DNA of 64,000 nt from Papaver somniferum (GCF_003573695.1 NW_020639929.1:1578406-1642405); one strand, 5' to 3'; counted from the first letter of the stretch, positions 46,681-58,690 are shown. Notes: generated by a model from the sequence alone, not told the origin. Translations and numbers: made by a program.

Positions 46681-48359
46681 GCGATAATTGCATCAGAATA
46701 TTAGGGAGTATACTCGCCCCCTCTTAATCATGTAACTCGTTGTAGGATTAAGAAGTTCGGGTTTCCCTTTTTCTGATTTCCAGTAGCTGAATTTCGCATC
46801 GCATTTAGGTGCTACGTAACTCGCCCCCAAGCATGTGGAGTGTTACGCATCTCTCCCCAAAAGAGTTACTTTAGACCATGAGGTGTTATATATCTCGCCC
46901 CCAAGTTATGGTCATCCACATTGAAGTAATATGCAACTCGTCCTCAGAAGACATCGATTGTCATGCTACTTAATGTTCGCACAAGGGTACACTTCCTTGA
47001 TGCATCCGCGCATGGAATGAGGTTGAAGATTTTTATGCTATCCGAAATTCGCGTAGGGGGCCAATCCCACTATTCCATATGCTCGCAGAGTTGAGATGTG
47101 TGTATCTCCACATGCATAGGCATTCGAATACGCTCGACACATTGTACGTGTCCCATTGAACAAAAGTATTATTATATGAAAATGATGCAAAAATATTGAA
47201 ATTGTATTTGTACCTTATGAGTAGTACTATTGCGACTTTGTTTATAGAGTGATTAGGATATCCACTGGCTATATTGATGTTTTCCAGTGGTGATGACTGT
47301 CGGAAAGTATGTTGTGAAAAACTCCATGCAACAACATCTCTGAACTGTAAAATCAATCAAGATGCTAGAGATCGATCTCGCTGCCGACGAACTTTCGACG
47401 CAAATATCTTGACGAACTGTAGTTTCAAACACGTTATGGACAGAAATTCAATACAACAGTTTCTATAAAATTTGGATGTGATTAAGTTGCGGAACATAGT
47501 CGACACAACAATCCACAAGAACTTTGGAAACAGATCATGTTGTGGACTTGGAGATGATATGGTGTTTTCACTTGACTGCGGTTGATGACCGTTTTTGTTG
47601 TAGTCGTACCATGCATCAAATTAAAATTTTCGAAATGCAACAATTTTTTCCTCCATATTGTTGGAATTGAAAGACGAACATGACGAACCAAAAATCGGCG
47701 AGCCAATAGACTTAATCGTTAATGCGACGTTGATGATTGGAGAAGGTGATAATGTGACATCTAATTTTCTGCTGATTTATGTTGACAATGTGCTTACTGA
47801 AATAGTTTGACCAAATCCAATTTGTCAGGTTAGGAAGAATTATACGTAGGTAAAATTGAATGGATCGGAAAGGTCTAGTTTATTCTGGCTTAGCTCACGC
47901 TTCGGCTAGGGCCGAAATTCTACAGAATTTGTGTAGTTGGGTGTAAACATCCAATATCTTGTGACTTTGTACATGCGGCTCCGGCGTGGCGGTTCGTCTA
48001 AGGTGCATGTGACTCAGTTAGAAAGACCGTCATGGTTGTTTGTGTTGGCTTGATGCGACGGCTTGGCTTCACTTAATGGCTCATGGACAATTACTTGCGA
48101 AGTATCTCGGCCTTGGTGGCGGAATATGATGAATATCGCTGGAGAAAGCGGTGACTATGGACATTGAAGATGATTTGGCTGTCACGTTGATTATGATATT
48201 ATACAATGAATGCAGATATTATCCTGATGAGTGGAAGGTGACTTCATGATAAAGTCATGCTGAAGAAAATGTCCGAACAACTCAGTATTGTATCAGTGGC
48301 TTTTTCTGGTACAGTTGGCTTAGCGTATCGACTTTGTTCGACTTAGCCACTGGAATTTT

Positions 48360-49040
48360 CTTGCAGACTGAACTGCACTAGGTGAATCAAAACTGGACTA
48401 CTGCAGTTATATTGAAACTGGACTGCAGTTATTACTACGGAACTAGTCTACAGCAGTTCTACCAACAAGACTGTAGTTGTTGCTGAGGAACTGGACTACA
48501 GAAGTTAGATAAACTAGATTGTAGCAGTTATGAGAGAAATTTGACTACAGAAGTAGAGATCAACTGGGCTGCAGGATTTGCTGAGAAACTGGATTACAGC
48601 AGTTCGATCAACTGGACTAGATCAGTTATGAGGAAAACTGAACTGCAGCAGTTGCGATCAAATGGACTGTAGTAATTGCTGGTTACTGGACTACATCGAT
48701 TCGATTAACTGAATTGTAGCAGTTATGAAGAAAATTGGACTGCATAAGTTGCGATCAACTGGACTGCAGCAATTGCTGGTAATTGGATTATAGCAGTTTG
48801 ATCAACTGGACTGTAGCAGTTCTGAGGAAAACTGGACTGCAGTATTTGCTGAAAACTGGACTACAGCAGTTCAACTGGACTGCAGCAGTTGCTTGAGAAA
48901 CTTGACTATAATAGGTCAATCAACTGGACTGTAGCAGTTATGAAGAATACTGGATTGCAACAGTTTCGGTCAACTGGACTACAACAATTGCTGATAAACT
49001 AGACTACAGCAGTTCGACAAATTGGACTGTAGCAAAAAGT
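48360..49040. repeat. Second CTGCAG/CTGTAG minisatellite block
   Basis: Monomers such as ATCAACTGGACTGTAGCAGT repeat about every 25-30 bp. They are the same family as 45060-46680. A short further piece lies at 50480-50572 next to the 5' LTR. Confidence 0.75.
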
Positions 49041-50572
49041 TAATACCACAAGTTCTCGAACATAGCTATAAAAGCTTAAACGAACTGTGATATCGAACAC
49101 TTTGTAACAATCCAACGCAACTGGTTTAATGAATCATCAAAATTGTCGATGTTGCTGGCAAGATCTACCCAACAGGATACACGAATGCTTGAACTCGAAC
49201 ACGTTGTAGATACAAATCAAACGAGCATGTTGTGGGTAGCAAATTGACACAACAGTGTTTGCGAACTTTGAGATTGATATGGAGTTTTCACTTGATAATG
49301 GTTGATGACCGTGTTCGATGTCGCTGCTCGGAACCTCAAAAAAAAAAAAAAAACTCATGATTTTTTACCTCTATATTTTAGGGAACTGAAAGATGAATCC
49401 AACAACCCAAAAATCACTCAATTCGGACTTAAAACGAAAAAGTTATTAATGAAATAAGATTTTTACGAACCGCACGTGCCAAGAATGACGTGTCATACTG
49501 ACTGGACCACCATGTTGACGTTGCAGCCGCTGAATAGACTAATGTTACTGACGTGGCAGTTGCAAAATGCTGAAGTTACACGAGTATGTTGATGACGCGT
49601 CAAATGGCGTGACAGGATGATAGCGTGGCAATAGTGAAATGATGACGTGGCAGTTGCGAATTTTAATGACAAGTCAAATGATGGTGGGGACGATGATGTG
49701 GAAGCTTACTGGACAAGTAAAGCTGATGTGGAACTCTCCGACTGACCCGGAAGTTGGTAACGCTGACGTGTTGTTGCTAACTAGGCTGTGTTGCTGACGT
49801 GGCGATGCAGGAAAAAATAATTGCTGACATAGTCGCTGACGTTGCACATTGCTGAATGTAACATGATTTTTGACTCAGAGCTGACTGTACCGGTTGGACC
49901 GGTTTGTTGAACTGATTCGGTTCTGTTAGGTATGGCTTGGTTCATGACTCGTCTTGGCTCGGCGGCTTGACATTGGCTCGGCTTGGGCGCAAACATGGTC
50001 GCTGGACTTGGCCGCCGGACTTCGCTGACATTTTTTTTTGTTGAAAGCTTTTCGCAACGCTTTTTCAAAACTTTGGTCATTTCCATCAAACCTTCTTGCA
50101 ACGGCTTTCTGCTTGAACTTTTAGCGACAGTTTTTTGAGGATTGTTATTGTTTCTCACGAACCTTTATGCATCAGTTTTCTGTAACGGTTATTCAAGATG
50201 CATTAGTGGACCTTTTCCGGAAACTTTTGTGATGCTTTTTTGGAGGTTTTCTCCAGGGTTTGCAAGCGCCCAGAGATGTAGGCAACTAGACAACCCTACT
50301 AACATGACGGTGGTGATTTTGACATAGTACAAACTCGAATATGTGGACGTTGCGTTATCCGGGAAGCAAATTCTTCGAAATTTGGATTTGAACATGCTGC
50401 AGATCGAACATCCAGCCAACATTTTTAATGACATTTTCAATGATATAGTTCTGGTGGTTTCCGAAGGTGATAGTATTAGCAAATCTCAAACTGCGAAAAT
50501 GGGACTATAGCAGTTGCGATCAGCTGGACTGCACTAGCTGCGATTAACTGGACTGCAGCAGCTGTGATGAAA

Positions 50573-52339
50573 ATTAGGGTTTTACACAAAACATGCATAA
50601 AGATGATAGACACGAATTTTAGGTGGTTCGGCGCCTACATCCACTGACGAATCCCCATAAGGAGAGATATTTCATTGATGTGTGAACTATAATGATTTCT
50701 GATCCCTTCTAGGGTTTGTTAGTGTATTTTCATCTATCCGGGCATGTCTCTTTAGAGTTGAGATTCCCCTCTATTTATACAATTGAATACCATTGTTAAA
50801 CCCTAATTTCGAGATAAACTTCCTCTGCAAGTAACTTGGCTAGGAAGACATCTGGAATTTTCCTGAACTTTCTCTGCAGCTTGGTCAACAAGTCATCCAG
50901 AATCTTCTTCTAGGGTTTTTGCACTGAATCTGTGAAAACGGGCCAAATCGACATGGGCTTGCAGGTTTGACCAACGACCTTGATTTTAACTGGCAGGGTT
51001 GACTTTTCCTATTGACTGCGACTATTGATCTTTGACTAACAGACTGCCTTGACTCGTGACATGGCAAGAGACTGGATGAAGGCTGGCTGATAGCACAACT
51101 GACAACATGGATGGAGACTTGCTGGCAGCGCGACAGAGTACTTAGATGGAAACTGGTTGGCAGCACCGCTAGAAACATGGATAAAAACTGGTTGTGCAGA
51201 ACCGCTGGCAACATGGCTAAAATCTGGATGACAGCGTGGTTGCCAACTTGGCTGGGAACACGACTTGGCAACTTGGCTACGACCTTTGACCGACGGTTGA
51301 CCCGTCGTTGATTATGACCGTCGATTGGTCGTTGACTTTGACCATTGACCGATAGTTGACTTCATGTAACATTGGGTCGTTGACTTTGACCATTGACTTG
51401 TCGTTGACTTTTACCATTGACCGATTGTTGACTTCATAGACACGAATTTTAGGTGGTTCGGCGTGGTTTTCCCACATCCACAGACGAATCCCCGTAGGGA
51501 GATATATTCTATTGATGTATGGACTATAATGATTTATGATCCCTTCTAAGGTTTCTTGGTGTATTTTCGTTTATCCGGGCATTCTCTTTAGGGCTGAGAT
51601 TCCCCTCTATTTATACAATTGAATACATTGGTTAAACTCTAATTTCGAGATAAACTTCCTCTGCAAGTAACTTGGCTAGGAAGACATCTGGAATTTTCCA
51701 GAACTTTCTTTGCAGCTTGGCCAACAAGTCATCCAGAATCTTCTTATAGGGTTTTTGCACTAGATCGGTGGAAACGGGCCAAATCGACATCGCCTTGCAG
51801 GTTTGACCAACGACCTTGTCTTTGACTGGCATGGAGATATATTCTATTGACTGCGACTATTGATCTTTGACTGGCAGACTTCCTTGACCGGTGACATGGC
51901 TGGAGACTGGATGGAGGCTGGCTGATAGCAGAACTGACAACATGGATGGAGGATGGTTGGCAGCGCGGCAGAGTACTTAGCTAGAAACTGGTTGGCAGCA
52001 CCGATGACAACATGGATGAAAACTGGTTGTGCAGCACCGCTGGCAACATGGCTGAAATATGGATGGCAACTTGGATGGAAACTGGCTGGGAGCGCGACTT
52101 GGCTACGACGGTTGACTTTGTCGGTTGACCCGTCGTTGACTATGACTATCGATTGGTCGTTGACTTTGACTATTGACTTGTTGTTTACTTTGACCATTGA
52201 CCGATAGTTGACTTCACGTAACACTGGGTCGGCTGGTGAACTGCGGCGGTTGGTTGGTCGGCATGCTTGAATAGCATTTGAATGGTGGTCCAGACTATAT
52301 TCTGGCCCAATATGTAGCAATTTTATCATGGTACAAACA
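50573..52339 (-). repeat. 5' LTR with internal 830-bp tandem duplication
   Basis: On the minus strand it begins TGTTTGTACCATG at 52339 and ends TAATTTTCATCA near 50575. A segment of about 830 bp starting TAGACACGAATTTTAGG occurs at 50607 and again at 51437. Both copies carry the TATA box (minus; 50771-50780 and 51607-51616) and the ATTCGTC-containing region downstream. The TTGAC-rich U3 blocks are at about 51290-51435 and 52100-52215. Confidence 0.75.
52100..52215. promoter_or_regulatory. TTGAC (W-box core) cluster in the LTR U3
   Basis: I count nine TTGAC cores within about 115 bp, several followed by C or T as in the WRKY-binding W-box TTGAC(C/T). They lie in U3, upstream of the minus-strand TATA box. 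The same block is repeated at about 51290-51435 and 44680-44780. WRKY control is an inference from motif density. Confidence 0.55.
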
Positions 52340-52560
52340 GTACTATTGACTTCATTAAGGAGGTTCGACTTGGTAAAGAAGTTCTAAATAGCTGCCACAA
52401 AATCATTTTCCACAGTATTCCAGCAAGCTTTAAAAAATGACTAGAAAACCCGTCTGGGTCTGGAGCCTTGCTAGAACCCATGGAATTTAAAGCTAAGACA
52501 ATTTCTTCTCTGGTCATAGGTTTTGTCAAATCAGTTATATCACAGGTTTTGCATTTTCTG
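52340..52560 (-). pseudogene. LINE ORF2 fragment: start of reverse transcriptase
   Basis: The minus strand reads MTREEIVLALNSMGSSKAP then PDGFSSHFLK, the first conserved RT block of plant L1-like LINEs. The frame stops upstream near 52535. Everything between this block and the linker at 44310 is gone, a gap of several hundred residues, so the LINE has lost its RT core as well as being interrupted. Confidence 0.8.
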
Positions 52561-54489
52561 TCTAAAGTTCAATTATGCACTATTCTTTACCAGTCAAATA
52601 AGTTTGGGTTTGAATCTATAATGTGCATACTCTGAGTTGGGGCATTTTAGTGAAGCATTGATGTCTCCCGTTAGAGTTTCTATCTTGAGCACACATAGAA
52701 GATACTGTCATGTTGTTGGTCAAATTGGACGTTTGGGTTTCATTTTCTTCCCCCGATAGATATTTTGCTTTAGCCATAGCTCTTCTGTTACTTCTCCTTC
52801 CCTTTGGATTTTTGTTACTTCAACCTTTTTTTACAACTATTATTGATTTTTGTCAACTGCTCATGATCGACTTAGATAGAACACACCGAGTTCAGATAGA
52901 ATTTGATTTGATCAATTTGTCTTCTGGTAATAATTTGAGACAAATTGAATAAGAAAAGATGGATTTTAAGGATAAATCAATGGGAATATAAAAAAGAAAG
53001 AAATCTTGTTGAAAGATGACTTGTGTTTATATGCCTGCCATCAGTGCCATGCATGTGAGAAAAAAACATGCACATTCATCAAGCTAGCTTTCTTTTTTCT
53101 CTAAATCCTGAACCATAAAAAAAATATTATAAATCACGATTCTCACTTATTTAATTCAAAGGGATTAGGAGTTGCCGAGTGTAGTTTAAGTTTATTGGAT
53201 GGTGAACTGTATGGAGTTGTACAGGCATATAAACCCAGCCTTGGGAATTCAAGAACCAAAATATTTGGTGGTCAGTTTTTCTTCTTACAGCAGTTCCTAT
53301 GAAATGAACAAACTTACTTGAGTTTGTTCAATTTGCTCCCACTATCGACTCAACAAAGATGAAAAATAGATGTTGAAACCAACAAATTTGTTAGTTTGTT
53401 CATTGAGTTGGATGATATAGCGCGTGCTTGATGGAAGGTCGGGTGATCGTGGAACAAGCGCTGGCGTTTAAGCCAGAAACACGCGGGCCATCTTCAACCG
53501 CTGGAGAGTTTTCTTCCGACGCCCAGTACAATTCCTGATTCCAAACGATTTCTTTAATACTTTTTTATTCACTTTATTCTATTTTATCTCATTTCATCCT
53601 ATTTTATCTCACCTAAATATTATATTTTATATTTTATCTTTATCTTACAAAACATTTTATATTAAAAAGAATACTAAAGGCATGGAGATCCATTGATTTT
53701 GCTCTAGTTTACCATAGTGGAAAACACAATTTATTCATCTACGTGGCTCAACAAAAAAAAATTGTTGATTGCCATAGAAATTGCCCTTAGTTTTTACATA
53801 TACAAGTCTTTGCGTTTCTCACAAAATCTTACTAATTTTATTCTAATTACTTTCTCCCCCACTAATCAAGTATATTACTCCTATAAACTTGCTTAGCCCG
53901 TCATTACCACTATATTGGCTTGCTAAGCCAGTCACTGTGTTGCCATGCATGGTCATATACCCGATGTTTATAAAAGTCTAAACTACTGTACGCTTATTAC
54001 TTGTGGCCATTTACACCAAAATTTAACGCGATTTTTCATAAATACACTTGAAGCATGCTACCAAACCAAAACAATATCAAATTAGTTGATGGCTAGTTTA
54101 GAGTCAATAGACTCTAGAGTTTCTTCAAAAGTGTACAGAAGCTAAATGAGAAATAAGACCATACCTTTGTCTATTAAATGAGTTGTTGGTGAATCTTGTT
54201 TCTCTAGTCATCTTTCGGTCTCAAATTTGAACAAAATCATGCTGCCCTAGTGCTTTATAATTGCGTGGGACTTTTCTTTCTTCCTATCCCTTTCTCCTAT
54301 AAGACTATTGAGTTTTGCTTCATTACTAATTCATTGGTGCCTATCTTCCATGCAAAGCTTTCATTTCCCAATCAATGCTGAGTATAATTTCCTTTACCTC
54401 TCAACAGTAGTAAACACAGATGTCAAAAACCCACTGGTTGTCCACAACCTTCGGATTAGTAACACCTGGCTAGAACCTTTAGCAAAAAT
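52561..54489. other. Intergenic sequence, no gene recognised
   Basis: AT-rich, with a GC-richer island (about 53420-53530) containing AAGCGCTGGCGTTTAAGCC, followed by a T-rich run of degenerate TTTTATCTCA(T/C)TT units (53565-53640). The island plus A/T-rich tail could be a small transposon or SINE remnant, but no ends are clear. Confidence 0.4.
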
Positions 54490-55680
54490 TCATACCAAGG
54501 GAAGTGCCACTTGGTGTATTACAAGTGTCATGACTAGACAAAACGGAACAAATGAATACAGTGTTTTGCTTTTATATCCACTTAGATTAAAGAAAAGTTT
54601 AGTGGGTTTTTAAGATTTGGACTAATTATCTGTGCAAAGGTAAAAGGAAGAACATTTTTTGTACAAAAGCCGTAGTTTATACTGCAATTTGGAGTTATAA
54701 TATATGGAGATCCAACTTATTTATTTTTGCGTAGAACTTTGATACTACATTGTTAACAAACTTTAAAGTTTCATGGCAAACCACATTAATTAGTAGGGTT
54801 TGTATAAGTTTGATAATAGTTTGAACAAATTTACTGGAAGTTCTTTTGAATTATATAAACAATGGCTAAAAGGTAAGGATCCTTTATTTGGTTGATATGA
54901 TGGGAAACCAGTTGCCTTAACTCATGATTTGCAATCCGCAAATGTGAAGTAAAAGTACCTGTCATTGATTCCTTAAGTGCTTCGATTTACCCACTCGGTA
55001 AGGCGGAAACGCTGGCTAAGCCCTCGTTAGCAATTTTGCGCAAGGTATCATTTGTCTTGGCAAAATGTAAATTTGTTCCATTATTTCTTGGTCAATGATT
55101 CGGGGATACTTCGGAACGAAGTCTTTACAAGTATAATTCGGTATAGAGATATGAACTTGGTAGTTGGTACACAGATCAACCACTTCAGCGGGTCAGTTGT
55201 GGTCACCCCGACGAAGAAGGCCACTTGGTGCCCTGCATCCACTTGGCGATAATGGGTTTTCAGGATTCGGACTAGTTTATTTTTATAAGGTTTTGGACTA
55301 GCTATTTTTGCAAGGAAAAGGAAGTACTTTGAGTACAAAAGGTAGAGTTTATGCTAAAATTTGGAGTATATGCCAAAATCTAGCTCCTTTGTTTTTGCTT
55401 AGAACTTTAATACAACATGTTAGAATACTTTAGGATTCATGGCAGATCACTTTGATTAGCAGGATGTGTATTAATTTTATACTAAGTTGAACAAATTTGT
55501 TGGAAGTTCTTCTGAATTATAATCCAACAAGGTCTAAAAAGTAAAGATCCTTTACTTGGTGGATATGATGGGAAACCAGTTGCCTTAAGTCATGACACAC
55601 ATTGCATTCCGGAAATCATGTGAGCTAAAGGTACTTGCAATTGATTCCTTAAGTACTTGGATTTATTTAACAGTGTATAT
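54490..55680. repeat. Diverged tandem duplication, about 0.5 kb units
   Basis: Bases about 54505-55000 and 55219-55680 align: GCCACTTGGTG at both starts, ATATGATGGGAAACCAGTTG in the middle, TTGATTCCTTAAGT at the ends. The offset drifts from about 714 to 675, so indels have accumulated. Neither copy has a long ORF or a recognised domain. Confidence 0.7.
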
Positions 55681-56668
55681 AATGCTATTCTTTTAGTACA
55701 ATTAAGTTTTGTTTTGTGTGATTCTCAATAGTTTTTGTGAGGTTTTTTATAGTACTCGAGATGGAAACTTAATAGACTTGTCTCTTTTCCTGAGTTCGTT
55801 GTTTTTCTCTTTGTTTTTTGATCATTTGCTTTTCTATTGGATAAGATGGCTATGCTTGGCAAGCCTATCCGATTAGCATACAAATTAAGTAATTAATGAC
55901 TTTAATTTGTTGAGACAACTAATCATACAAATTTAGTGCATTTGTAGGTTGTCCCTAGGTGGAAAAACAATTTAGGGTCATCTTTATTTCATCTAATAGT
56001 ACTACTATCAACCTTCTTCCTACTTTTTCACCTATTTTTCAGCCAAACGTAATTTGCGAATCCATGTTAGACAACTTCAAATGGTTCATGACAATAAATT
56101 TGTTTTCAGTCTCATACTCTCATGGTAAGAAAAGAAAATAAAAATGTTTTGGTCAAATTTAGTCCAAGGGGTGATTGCTCCCGTCAAAAATAGTTGAAAT
56201 CGACCGTAAACTAAGGAGATCACCTATATTGAAGGTGTGATAATATATAGTGCAGTGATGGGTAGATTTTGTCGCAGTGAGATAAAATGGTCAACCGTCA
56301 ATTTGGGATTGTAGTATAACTAATATAAAATTTACCTGCTGGAGAATTAGTAGTAATTCCTAGTTTCTTGGCATTCCTGCACATTAGGAGTTTGCTTCCT
56401 ACACATTGGAATTGTAGTATTACTAATATAAAACTTACATGAAGGCACCATTTATGTTAATGGAATCATGAAAGACGTTAATCGATATTGCTTAATTTGA
56501 ACCATGTGATGCACCATTAAGATAGGTTTGAGGTGTTGGTAAAGACGGCACGTCCTTAACTATAAACACTTTTTTGGTTAAATAACCCTTGGATTTGACT
56601 GTAAACGTGAAATTCCAAATACACATACATGCATGCTCGAGTACTCTTTCCTTTAGGGAAAGATAATC
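55681..56668. other. Intergenic sequence, nothing recognised
   Basis: AT-rich and without credible ORFs. It lies downstream of the intact DUF761 gene and may include its 3' flank. Confidence 0.4.
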
Positions 56669-56799
56669 TTAATACAATTATTTGGTATTCACATCACTGC
56701 GGACGAAATGGATTTACTTGTGAAACTAATATTGTATTGGTTTTTTACTATTTGATTTACATAATTAATAATCCTAAAACATGGTATTCTCGATGGACT

Positions 56800-57453
56800 T
56801 CAGTTACATGAAACATACATGCTGTATGCATATGATTCTTCCAAGGCAGTCTTATTTTTCTGCGACCTCAGTTGAGCATAAAATCTTTCAATAAACTCTT
56901 CAGCATCTTCATCTACGTGACACTCAATTTCATCGAAAACATTATCTCTTAACGGAAACGGAGAATCCGTCACTCGCAATTGTCTAACCATTGGACTACG
57001 CCCAAATCCTAACCCAGGCAAATAAGGTGAAGGCATTGTGGAGCTAGCGTTTTCCGTCATTACTTGGCTATTCAACATTTCAAATAGTTTCTGCACGGCA
57101 TTAGCTGAGGTCATATCCTCTTCCGAAAATGAAAAGTTACCACGGTGTTGTTTCTTGTGCTTACTGCTGCCGGTGTTGCTCATGTGTGAAACTGGGCTAT
57201 TACTACAACTGAATTCATAGTGTCTGGGAATTTTGGAAGAGGAAACTTGAGAAGAATGGTTGGGATGATGGAACAGTATTAAGTTTGATATAAGTTTACT
57301 TGCGATTTTTCCACGTTTAGACATGATGTTGTGAAGATGAAGCATGAGTGATTTGTTGTTTTTGGATATTCCTTTCTTTATCATGAAAAATGCAACTCTA
57401 AGTATGCTCCATAGCCGCTTTGCTACTATTCTTGTGCTCGGTTTTGCATCCAT
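56800..57453 (-). CDS. DUF761 family protein (cotton-fibre type), single exon, 217 aa
   Basis: I take the ATG at 57453 because the protein then begins MDAKPSTRIVAKRLW and the same ATG is kept in the broken copy. Upstream in-frame codons are read-through of the leader. Residues 16-26 are hydrophobic (SILRVAFFMIK), followed by a basic region. The middle is Ser/His-rich and low in complexity. The C-terminus has the family signature VDEDAEEFIERFYAQLRSQ at about 180-198, which defines DUF761. Family members are small plant proteins of unknown biochemical role. A TATA box lies about 110 bp upstream. The frame is intact with no premature stop, in contrast to its paralogue. Confidence 0.85.
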   Translation of the reverse strand: MDAKPSTRIVAKRLWSILRVAFFMIKKGISKNNKSLMLHLHNIMSKRGKIASKLISNLILFHHPNHSSQVSSSKIPRHYEFSCSNSPVSHMSNTGSSKHKKQHRGNFSFSEEDMTSANAVQKLFEMLNSQVMTENASSTMPSPYLPGLGFGRSPMVRQLRVTDSPFPLRDNVFDEIECHVDEDAEEFIERFYAQLRSQKNKTALEESYAYSMYVSCN

Positions 57454-57556
57454 ATTATAATCTGTTGTTCTGAACTTAGCTAGAGATATTGAAAGAGTGA
57501 TATTTATGAATATTGGATTTGTTGTTGTGATGAGAAGGGAATGGAAATTGGAAAAG

Positions 57557-57570
57557 GAGTATTTATAGGG
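57557..57570 (-). promoter_or_regulatory. TATA box of the intact DUF761 gene
   Basis: The minus strand reads CCCTATAAATACTCC, about 110 bases before the ATG. The broken copy has TTATAAATAATC at the same position. Confidence 0.6.
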
Positions 57571-58185
57571 GATGGAAACTGAAAAGTGATGAGACAAAAT
57601 ACTATTTGGTGGACTTATCAGTGCTCAATCATGTACTACTGGCAGAGTTTAGTGTTGTGCTTCTTCCTTTATACACCAATTATTATGAAACATAATAAAG
57701 TGGAGTTTAGTTCAACATAATGTTTAATAATTGGTTTTGTTGGCAAATGTTCAGATAAAAATGTCTTGCTGAAAGGCTAAAGAAAACGTCAAATTCGGAA
57801 ATGTACATCTACTTAATAATATTTGTCACTGTTAGCTCCCCAAGTATTTCAAAATTTGTCAGCAACTATTTCTATCAATAATTAAAAACTATTGAGCTCA
57901 TGTAATGTTTCCTTTCATTTTCAAAACCAAAGTTCTCCCATGCCATGCATAATTTTCTCTGTGATGGTAAATGATGATGTAAAGGAGGCTTTATTTTCAC
58001 TGCCCATCCCTCTTTAAATCTTAATGCATAAGTTAGGTGTTTGAGTTTGTTTGCTACACGAAAGCTAGACCAAATCTTCATCTATCTACTTTCTATGGAA
58101 ATAAGTGTGTGACTGTATCCTTTATTAGCTTCAAAGCCTTTAATCATTTACTTCAGTGCTCTACTTTTTATTTGTTTATTATCTC
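57571..58185 (-). other. Upstream flank of the intact DUF761 gene
   Basis: Shared with 34500-34717 and 42480-42950. Holds the gene's promoter but no ORF. Includes the uninterrupted version of the CACTA target (CTTAATAATATTTG near 57811). Confidence 0.6.
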
Positions 58186-58189
58186 TAAT

Positions 58190-58291
58190 GAAAATATCAA
58201 AAAATAAATATATAATATAAAATATCAAAAAATAAATATAATATCAAAAAATAAATATATAATATCAAAATATCAAAAAATAAATATAATA
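58190..58291. repeat. AT-rich short tandem repeat
   Basis: Repeats of AATATCAAAAAATAAATAT. The paralogous segment has only one such unit (near 42945), so expansion happened after the duplication. Confidence 0.8.
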
Positions 58292-58690
58292 CAGAAACGG
58301 ATATACGTAAAGAGCTTTTATATTAGAAAGAAAACTGACTGATTAAGGAACTCAGACAGAGTTGACCGTGTCCAAGTTTTCAAAAGTGTTGTTTCAAGCT
58401 TCCTTTGATTAGTTTGGATGATTTTCTTAGGACAAAGTTTGGCAAAGACATGCCACTATTATAAAGTAACAAAAGAAAAGCAGAATCTAATTAAGCTTAA
58501 TCTCTAACTAAAAAAGATCTCCATCTATTTACTTTGATCGGTTTTGTCTTGTCCTAATGGTAAATTTATGAGTGAAGGCAGCTGACTCCATACCAGGCCC
58601 TAGGAAAGACAATCCGATGGTCAAAATACTCCGATAGATTATTCTTTCAGTAGTTGTAGACACTGCTAATTTAAACATTTCTACGACCGC

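Larger units (their letters stand above)
44909..50572 (-). other. Internal region of LARD-like element: repeats, no genes
   Basis: Contains a CTGCAG-rich minisatellite (about 45060-46680 and 48360-49040), a block at 46700-47000 with repeated TCGCCCCC, and a cluster of TGACGT motifs (49480-49850). The segment from 47000 to 48300 has no repeat or ORF I can interpret. The short ORFs are considered fortuitous. Confidence 0.6.
44311..52339 (-). mobile_element. Coding-free LTR element (LARD-like), interrupting the LINE
   Basis: Minus-strand orientation is chosen because the LTRs hold TATAAATAGAGGGG on that strand. The 5' LTR is about 50573-52339, enlarged by an internal tandem duplication. The 3' LTR (44311-44908) keeps only the U3 part and is cut at the LINE junction. 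A purine tract AAGAGGGGGCGAC (minus) lies just before the 3' LTR. The internal 5.7 kb has no gag or pol motif and is filled with short tandem repeats. The lack of coding sequence suggests a non-autonomous large retrotransposon derivative. No clear tRNA primer site is seen. Confidence 0.65.
56669..58690 (-). repeat. Intact copy of a duplicated segment carrying the DUF761 gene
   Basis: Aligns with 22633-23039, 34008-34717 and 42480-43335 in order, once the Tat copy B and CACTA insertions are removed. The pair is a tandem segmental duplication of about 2 kb. This copy has no insertion apart from a short AT-rich repeat expansion at 58190-58291. Confidence 0.85.

Noticed and set aside
54308..54613. 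101-codon ORF
   Set aside because: It overlaps the diverged tandem duplication, the second copy does not keep the frame, and no motif is recognisable.
56800..57597. Longer 265-codon version of the DUF761 protein
   Set aside because: The extra N-terminal codons include the leader between the TATA box and the conserved ATG at 57453, and the paralogue supports the ATG at that position.
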